Positions 57,706 through 64,000 of a stretch of 64,000 nt of DNA are shown one piece after another (position 1 is the stretch's first letter; each line of letters starts with the position of its first letter). The notes under the pieces were generated by a model that saw only the letters and a program-made list of their open reading frames with translations, did not search any database and had not been told where the DNA came from. Source of the stretch: Rhodospirillaceae bacterium (lineage in GTDB: Bacteria > Pseudomonadota > Gammaproteobacteria > Steroidobacterales > Rariloculaceae); the NCBI GenBank assembly GCA_002718345.1, contig PBDA01000014.1, positions 1 through 64,000 of the forward strand. The letters run 5' to 3'. A program made the translations under genes and the position numbers.

Positions 57706-58649
57706 TAATTTAAATCAAAGCCATATAAACGATCAGGATTATCTACTAATACTTTTTTTTGTAGTTTTTCGTCTGGCATAAATAATGGAATCAGATCAAC
57801 GAGATCTCCATCATTTGGCATACTTCTAGCAATATTAGGATGAGGCCAGTCAGTTCCCCAGAGTATACGATCTGGTGATACCTCCAAAAGGGCCTTTGCA
57901 AATGGGATAGCATCAGTAAATGGGGGGCCCATGGTTGATATCCTCTCAGCGCCACATATTTTAACCCAGCAATTCTTTCTCTTTAACGCATCTAGTAACA
58001 AACGGAACGCAGATTGATTAGTACCCTGATTTGTTGGTACGCGTCCCATATGGTCAATCACATAGGGAACAGGTAAGTCTTCTAAAAGTGATTTAAACTG
58101 TAAAAGGTCTGATGCATCAAAATGAAGTACTAAATGCCACCCCAGCGGACTAATTCGATCTACTATGCTATGGAAGATCTTCATATCTGGAGCGCCCCCT
58201 AGATGCTTCACAAAATTAAACCGCACTCCACGAATACCCCCTTCATTTAAACTTCTAAATTCTTCATCCGAAAAAGACTGATCAACATTGGCTACTCCCC
58301 GATATTGCCCGTCACTTTGAGCAATAGCATCAAGAATTACTGAGTTATCAGTGCCATGGCAGCTAGCATTTACTAAAACAGCTCTTTCAAGACCTAGTAT
58401 TGATTGAAGTTTTCGAAATTTTTCTAGTGGTGCATCCGGTGGTGTATAGCTCCGCCCAGGCGAATAGGGGTATATATGTCCAGGGCCAAAAATATGACAG
58501 TGCGCATCACAGGACTTAGCTGGTAAAACAAAACTAGGCTTGCGTATATCCCAATCAGGTGCTCTACACATAGGTATTTTTTTCATAAACCCATAGTAGC
58601 TGCTATGAGCTAAAAATTCTCTTCGCATACAGTTAATATGCCAACACAT
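57705..58649 (-). CDS. Amidohydrolase family protein (2-pyrone-4,6-dicarboxylate lactonase-like)
   Basis: PAKSCDAHCHIFGPGHIYPYSPGRSYTPPDAPLEKFRKL; GIRGVRFNFVKHLGG; VIDHMGRVP; ILWGTDWPHPNI; TAATG overlap with dctQ. Confidence 0.88.
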   Translation of the reverse strand: MCWHINCMRREFLAHSSYYGFMKKIPMCRAPDWDIRKPSFVLPAKSCDAHCHIFGPGHIYPYSPGRSYTPPDAPLEKFRKLQSILGLERAVLVNASCHGTDNSVILDAIAQSDGQYRGVANVDQSFSDEEFRSLNEGGIRGVRFNFVKHLGGAPDMKIFHSIVDRISPLGWHLVLHFDASDLLQFKSLLEDLPVPYVIDHMGRVPTNQGTNQSAFRLLLDALKRKNCWVKICGAERISTMGPPFTDAIPFAKALLEVSPDRILWGTDWPHPNIARSMPNDGDLVDLIPLFMPDEKLQKKVLVDNPDRLYGFDLN

Positions 58650-58662
58650 AGAGATTAATTTA

Positions 58663-59202
58663 ATGACCTCCTATATCTACAAATTTTGTCCTTCTTGTAA
58701 AACTGAGCTAGAAGAGAGACTACTCGGCGGCCTAGTCCGTAAAGCATGTTCTAGTAAAACCTGTAGCTTTATACATTGGGGAAATCCAATACCTGTAGTT
58801 GCAGGGATTGTAGAACGTGCTGATAGAATCATTCTTGTACAAAGTCATGGATGGCCTAAAGACTGGTATGGATTAGTAACCGGTTTTTTGGAGATGGGAG
58901 AGAAACCAGAGGATGCAATAGTCCGTGAAGTAAAAGAAGAGATAGGGATAGAAGCAAGTGTTGCCTCTTACCTTGGTGCCTATCCATTTGATCAGATAGG
59001 ACAAATTATTTTAGCTTTTCACCTAATTGGAGCGACAGACCCTATCAAGCTTTGTCAAGAGGAACTCTCATCTTATAAAGAAGTCGCCATTAAAAATCTT
59101 AAACCTTGGGAAAGGGGAACTGGTCCCGTCGTAAAAGAATGGCTCGCTAGTCGTGGGCTACACCGTCCATTTCTCAAGAGAACGCCGATAACAAAAGCAT
59201 AG
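58663..59202 (+). CDS. NUDIX hydrolase with N-terminal zinc-ribbon-like Cys motif
   Basis: FCPSCKTELEERLLGGLVRKACSSKTC; Nudix box GFLEMGEKPEDAIVREVKEEIGIEA. Confidence 0.9.
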   Translation: MTSYIYKFCPSCKTELEERLLGGLVRKACSSKTCSFIHWGNPIPVVAGIVERADRIILVQSHGWPKDWYGLVTGFLEMGEKPEDAIVREVKEEIGIEASVASYLGAYPFDQIGQIILAFHLIGATDPIKLCQEELSSYKEVAIKNLKPWERGTGPVVKEWLASRGLHRPFLKRTPITKA

Positions 59203-59285
59203 GAAAAAGCAATCAAATAGAATAAAGTGGCTAACTGGTGGAACGCGCCACACTTCGCTCAAAGTTATTAATTCAAGGAAAAAAT

Positions 59286-59915
59286 ATGAATGAGCCCTCA
59301 CAACCCGCATCAAACAAAAATATATTCAAAAGCATTTCAATTGCAGCAGTAATAGGAGCGGTATTGTTGGTTACCATTATTTTGCCAGCAGAATATGATA
59401 TTGACCCACTGGGTATTGGAGGTCTTTTAGGGCTCAGTGTAATGAACTCTGCTCCTACGAGAACAATCGAAATCGTTGATGTTATTGGCGGCAATGAACG
59501 AGTTACGGAAGTTGAAATTCCCGACTTTGGAGATCCAGTGCCACTACCAAACCCTTCTGTACATCAAGATGAAACAGTAGCGCCTGAAACACGTACCCTT
59601 CAAATATCTATTGGCCCAGAAGAAGAGACAGAAATTAAAGCCATACTTGGAGAGGGAAAAATGATCCTATATTCCTGGGAAGTTAATCAGGGAGATATCT
59701 ATTCTGATTTCCATGGACATAGCCCTGATTTTGGCACAGAATTTTGGGTACGTTATGAGGAACACCAAGAAGGTTCTGGCAATGATGGTTCGCTTGTTGC
59801 TCCTTTTGCTGGAGAGCACGGGTGGTATTGGCTTAATTATAATGAATTTCCTGTAGTGGTCACTCTAACTATCAATGGTTATTTTGATGAAATCATTGAT
59901 TATGGAATATTTTAG
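59286..59915 (+). CDS. Membrane-anchored conserved protein, single N-terminal TM ('transmembrane anchor protein' type)
   Basis: ISIAAVIGAVLLVTIILPAEYDIDPLGIGGLLGLSVMNSAP then periplasmic domain WEVNQGDIYSDFHGHSPDFGTEFWVRYEEHQEGSGNDGSLVAPFAGEHGWYWLN. Confidence 0.65.
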   Translation: MNEPSQPASNKNIFKSISIAAVIGAVLLVTIILPAEYDIDPLGIGGLLGLSVMNSAPTRTIEIVDVIGGNERVTEVEIPDFGDPVPLPNPSVHQDETVAPETRTLQISIGPEEETEIKAILGEGKMILYSWEVNQGDIYSDFHGHSPDFGTEFWVRYEEHQEGSGNDGSLVAPFAGEHGWYWLNYNEFPVVVTLTINGYFDEIIDYGIF

Positions 59916-60002
59916 AGTTCCTTAAGTAGCCATGATGACACTCATTTAAATAACCTTTTTAGGTAGGTGCATATAGCACAATAAAAACGCCTGAGCTTTT
60001 AT

Positions 60003-61211
60003 CTATTCAGATTTATTTTTACTGCGTTTTCTTGCTATAGAAAGGGTCTCTGGTACCATCAGTAGAAAAACTAACCCCCCTGCTAACCCTAATCCCGCTG
60101 TAGAAAAACTAGCTAACGAAAGGCTTGCTAGGTCAACCATAAGTCCCGCTAATAATGGGCCTATTGCCCAACCTGAATCACTAATAAGTCTCCATACGCC
60201 AAGAAATTCGCCGCGTACGCCTGGAGGAGATAGATCCATTCCTATTATCTGTACTAAACCCACACTGAGACCATTAGCTAATCCCAGCAGAATGCCAGCG
60301 ACAAGGAGAGAATAAAATCCCTGAGACAAAGGCAAAACTATAAAACCAATGATAAAAAACAAAATACTTGGTAGACCTGTCCATTTCCGTCCCCAACGAT
60401 CCATAGCAATACCAACAGGGTAAAATAAAGACATATCGACGGCAGCAGAAAGCGCATAGATAAGGCCGATTTTTGCCGCATCTAACCCTACCATCACACC
60501 AAAAAGAGGTAATAGTAACTGGCGAACAGATCTCATGAACTGAAATATGAGAGCTACAGAACCAGCAGTTGAGAAAATTTTCTTATTAGACTGAAAGATA
60601 TTAACAATAGTCTTATAGTGATTGGTATTCGGGGTTTTAGATGAATTTATATTGTTCGTATATAGAAATGATAAAAGTGCTGCGAGTGCCGCTATCCCCC
60701 CGCCTATAAAAAAAGCCGTTGAATAACCAAACTCCTGTGCGATAAACCCGCCAGCCAATGGACCTGCAAATGCTCCGAACCGCTGTATACCTGCTATTAC
60801 AGAAGTCGCACGACCTCTTTCGTTTGGGGAACAGCTAACTGTAATATGGGAAAGCCACCCAAGAAACCATGCAGCGTGAGCAGCCCCAAGAGGTATCACC
60901 AGTAAAGCTATCAGCCACTCAGCCGAAACCACTGCTAATAAAAGCATTACTATTGAAATTATTGTTAAACCGCTAATCAGGACTAATCTATTACCCAATC
61001 TGCTAACTAACACACCAGCAGGAACATCGAAGAAAAGGACACCGAAACCACGCAAACCCATCACTAACGCTGCAAATGCAGCACTGCCACTTAGTTCCAA
61101 CGCATAAAGCGGTAAAAGTAGGAACATCGCTTGATGGGCTACCGCCATCAATAGCGATGGGAGGTAAATAGGAATAAGTAGCCGATTGTAAGGTGATGGC
61201 AACAAAGCCAT
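60003..61211 (-). CDS. MFS transporter
   Basis: About 12 hydrophobic segments; FDVPAGVLVSRLGNRLVLISGL; RGRATSVIAGIQRFGAFAGPLAGGFIAQEFGYSTAFFIGG. Confidence 0.9.
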   Translation of the reverse strand: MALLPSPYNRLLIPIYLPSLLMAVAHQAMFLLLPLYALELSGSAAFAALVMGLRGFGVLFFDVPAGVLVSRLGNRLVLISGLTIISIVMLLLAVVSAEWLIALLVIPLGAAHAAWFLGWLSHITVSCSPNERGRATSVIAGIQRFGAFAGPLAGGFIAQEFGYSTAFFIGGGIAALAALLSFLYTNNINSSKTPNTNHYKTIVNIFQSNKKIFSTAGSVALIFQFMRSVRQLLLPLFGVMVGLDAAKIGLIYALSAAVDMSLFYPVGIAMDRWGRKWTGLPSILFFIIGFIVLPLSQGFYSLLVAGILLGLANGLSVGLVQIIGMDLSPPGVRGEFLGVWRLISDSGWAIGPLLAGLMVDLASLSLASFSTAGLGLAGGLVFLLMVPETLSIARKRSKNKSE

Positions 61212-61229
61212 TAATCGAACAAAAGAAAA

Positions 61230-62420
61230 CTAGAGAACTGCAACAATTGAATCTACCACATAATCAACATTTGACTGATTAATACCTGCAACATTAATTC
61301 GGCTTGTTTCCACCATATAAACATGGAACTCTTCACGTAATTTAACTACCTGCTTCCTAGATAACCCAAGAAAAGAAAACATGCCTTTTTCTTCAGAGAT
61401 AAAAGAAAAATCACGAGGTGCATTTCTTCCTTCAGCTTTTTCCACAAAAAGTTGACGCAATGAATTAATGCGCGTTCTCATTGTTCCAAGTTCTTTAAGC
61501 CACAGTTTATTAAGCTCACCATCGCTTAAGACTCGTCCAGCAACTGCAGCCCCATGATCAGGCGGCATAGAATAAATGCCTCTTGCTACATTACCTAAAT
61601 TAGATTGCGCTATTTTTGCGCGCTCGACATCTTTGGACACTAAACTAGTCATCCCTACCCTTTCTCGGTATAAGCCAAGGTTCTTCGAGCAGGAAGTAAC
61701 TACAACAACTTCATCCAGTCTTTCTGCCATTAATCGAACACCATAGGCATCTTCTTCAAGGCCATTAGCTAGCCCCTGGTATGCTATGTCTATAAATGGA
61801 ACAATACCGCGCTCCTCAAAAAGGTCAGCAAGTAAATTCCATTGCTCCTTAGAAAGATCAGCACCACATGGGTTATGACAACACCCATGTAGCAATACAA
61901 TATCGTCAGACCTTAGTGTGTTAAATGCGTTGATCATTGCATCAAAATTTATGCAATGCTTGTCGTAGTCATAGTAGGGGTATTGCTCAAGATTCAAACC
62001 TGAAAGTTTTAATAATGGCATATGATTTGGCCAAGATGGATCACTCAACCAGACCCGAGCCTCCGGTTTTGCCCGTACAATTGTATGCCCAGCCACACAC
62101 AGCCCACCGCTGCCGCCAGGAGTTTGGATCGATGAAATTCTTCCAGCTCGAAGAGTAGGATGGTTAACGCCAAAAAGCATTGATTCCATGCTTTTGTTAA
62201 AACCTGCATTACCAGCAATTCCAACATAGGATTTGGTGCTCTGCTCCTCAAGAATTTGTTGCTCGGCAATGCGCACACAATCTAGTACCGGCGTTTTTCC
62301 TGAATCATCCTGATAAACACCAACACTAAGATCCACCTTACGCGGATCATTATCCTGTCGGTAAAGCGACATGATGCCGATAATGGCATCAGGAGGTAAA
62401 GCTTCTAGGCTCTGGAACAA
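61230..62420 (-). CDS. Aromatic/aspartate aminotransferase (class I, AspC/TyrB type)
   Basis: KVDLSVGVYQDDSGKTPVL; QTPGGSGGLCVAG; LLHGCCHNPCGADLSKEQW; VVTSCSKNLGLYRERVG; SRINVAGIN. Confidence 0.94.
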   Translation of the reverse strand: MFQSLEALPPDAIIGIMSLYRQDNDPRKVDLSVGVYQDDSGKTPVLDCVRIAEQQILEEQSTKSYVGIAGNAGFNKSMESMLFGVNHPTLRAGRISSIQTPGGSGGLCVAGHTIVRAKPEARVWLSDPSWPNHMPLLKLSGLNLEQYPYYDYDKHCINFDAMINAFNTLRSDDIVLLHGCCHNPCGADLSKEQWNLLADLFEERGIVPFIDIAYQGLANGLEEDAYGVRLMAERLDEVVVVTSCSKNLGLYRERVGMTSLVSKDVERAKIAQSNLGNVARGIYSMPPDHGAAVAGRVLSDGELNKLWLKELGTMRTRINSLRQLFVEKAEGRNAPRDFSFISEEKGMFSFLGLSRKQVVKLREEFHVYMVETSRINVAGINQSNVDYVVDSIVAVL

Positions 62421-62462
62421 AGATAGTCCTCAATTAGGTGCAGTGTGCAAACCGGTGGAGGA

Positions 62463-62517
62463 TACTAAACGATAATCTCCACCTTTGGTACTAAACGAAA
62501 ATTAATCTCTACCTTTT
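62463..62517. repeat. Imperfect direct repeat, two copies, 26-bp phase
   Basis: TACTAAACGATAATCTCCACCTTTGG / TACTAAACGAAAATTAATCTCTACCTTTT, intergenic, upstream of the aminotransferase. Confidence 0.8.
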
Positions 62518-62548
62518 AAAGACCTACTACCAAACTAGCACTGGCACA

Positions 62549-64000
62549 CTAACCACCAAAAAAAGATATAACTCTTGGAATCAACTGCTGCCATATTAAT
62601 ACCAATGAAAGTCCAGTAAACACAAATAGACTAAACCAGCCAAACCACTTTGCAAAAGCAGATGGGTAAAAAGTTTTGTCGTCCTTAGGAATCACTGTAA
62701 AACAATAATATAGATTGAGAAAGAAAATCACTGGGGCTACAAAATATGCTAATGCTGAAGCTACAAGGACCAGAAAAACTGGCCGAGGAATAAATAAAAT
62801 AAAAGCTGCAGAAGTAATCAAAGAGAAAAACATACTCAAACGATAAATGTTGTACTCAGAATACCAGCACTGCAGGTCCTCAGAACTGAGCTCGTCTTTA
62901 GTTGTGCCTGGCCGGCCAGCTGTTGCTTTAAAAAGATTTCGGCAACACGCACCAACAACTCTTGGCCATCCATCAAAATAATTAAATGCTGTAGAGTATG
63001 TTGCTGCCATAGCACCAACGAGAAATACAATCATCATTCCAGGGCCTACACTGTCAGTGAATATACGTGCTATCTCACCCATAACGGCATTACCCTGAAC
63101 TTCACTAGGGAACATCCAAACAGCAGCTAACAGCAGGAATATACAAACAAGAAAAAATGAAATAATGTGTCCCGCGCGAAAATCAATCAGTCCTATCTTG
63201 AACCACCTTCTACAGTACTCTAAAGCATGAGAAGGCATCAGCTTTGTATTGACAGCAAGATCTTCTTTACCGCTGGAAAACGCATTGAAACGGGCTGCAA
63301 TACCCTCATCTTCTAGCTTTTCTCGGATTCTCCCCATTCCAACTTTTTTTGCTTTCCCCCACTCAGAAGCCTGCAATGAAACATCAATTCCAGTCGGTAG
63401 TAAGCCTAAAAATGATGCAATGATCAGCCACGACCCTTCAGGAGTATCCAATTGGAAAAAGTGAACGAACTCGCTTACTGGGGCAGGGCTAACAACGTAA
63501 ACACCTAAGCTACAGACCAATAAAGTACCGGCTGCAATCTTTGTTACCAATTCAACAGCTTCGTACCTACCCCCAAGAATAATTGCTACCGAACTTGCGC
63601 CAATTAATAGACCGTAAAGCCCCAGTTCCAAATCATCTGCGATACCGGGGATATCTACCCCCAAATATTCTCGAAAAAAATAAAACAGAACCGCAGCCGC
63701 TGCAATTAACCTCCCAGCCTGACCTATCGCTGACTGAATAACCGTTGTGATAAGAACATACCAAACTGGTATTTTTTTCCATGCGGTAGCATAAGCGTCC
63801 AGCATGCTTCGTCCAGTTGCATGAGTGAAACGAAATGCCATTTCAAAACCGTAATACTTAAAGATGTAAGCAATAGGAATACACCAAAGCAATGCATAAC
63901 CGAAACGACCACCGGCTACAGGCGCTGTTACAAGATGACTGGTACCAATGCCGGTCATCATTAAGATCATCCCAGGTCCAAATTGGCGAATTAGGCTTGA
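62549..64000 (-). CDS. Nramp-family metal transporter-like protein, 5' end beyond window
   Basis: Frame stays open to window edge: SSLIRQFGPGMILMMTGIGTSHLVTAPVAGGRFGYALLWCIPIAYIFKYYGFEMAFRFTHATGRSMLDAY; multi-TM. Confidence 0.82.
   Translation of the reverse strand, partial: SSLIRQFGPGMILMMTGIGTSHLVTAPVAGGRFGYALLWCIPIAYIFKYYGFEMAFRFTHATGRSMLDAYATAWKKIPVWYVLITTVIQSAIGQAGRLIAAAAVLFYFFREYLGVDIPGIADDLELGLYGLLIGASSVAIILGGRYEAVELVTKIAAGTLLVCSLGVYVVSPAPVSEFVHFFQLDTPEGSWLIIASFLGLLPTGIDVSLQASEWGKAKKVGMGRIREKLEDEGIAARFNAFSSGKEDLAVNTKLMPSHALEYCRRWFKIGLIDFRAGHIISFFLVCIFLLLAAVWMFPSEVQGNAVMGEIARIFTDSVGPGMMIVFLVGAMAATYSTAFNYFDGWPRVVGACCRNLFKATAGRPGTTKDELSSEDLQCWYSEYNIYRLSMFFSLITSAAFILFIPRPVFLVLVASALAYFVAPVIFFLNLYYCFTVIPKDDKTFYPSAFAKWFGWFSLFVFTGLSLVLIWQQLIPRVISFFGG

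Overview
This window looks like a typical AT-rich chromosome segment of an aerobic, probably marine gammaproteobacterium (lineage is inference). I saw no rRNA, tRNA, CRISPR array, prophage or transposase. Main contents: (1) SOS-controlled umuDC with a LexA box. (2) A run of secreted hydrolases: tandem Abhydrolase_10-like proteins, an amidase, an NHL beta-propeller and DUF6152-type proteins. (3) A housekeeping block: dsbC, xerD, plsC-like, acetoacetyl-CoA synthetase, zapE, gpmA, gamma-carbonic anhydrase-like, tesB. (4) A TPP riboswitch ahead of a TonB receptor, PnuC/PnuT-type transporter and APH-like kinase, a probable thiamine salvage operon. (5) A secreted amide/imine-processing gene run: two RidA, DoxX, deacetylase, penicillin acylase, DUF6152 fusion. 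(6) Scattered molybdenum-cofactor genes: moaB, mocA-like, moaEDCA, moeA, xdhC, modBC. (7) TRAP transporter genes, where the dctQ reading frame is broken by one in-frame TGA. Most notable points: four DUF6152-type proteins (two stand-alone, two fused to a second domain) whose predicted mature N-termini all begin His-His; the split and fused DUF6152 architectures; the thiamine riboswitch operon; and the interrupted dctQ. No clearly unprecedented system is demonstrated. The DUF6152 family is the best candidate for undescribed biochemistry.
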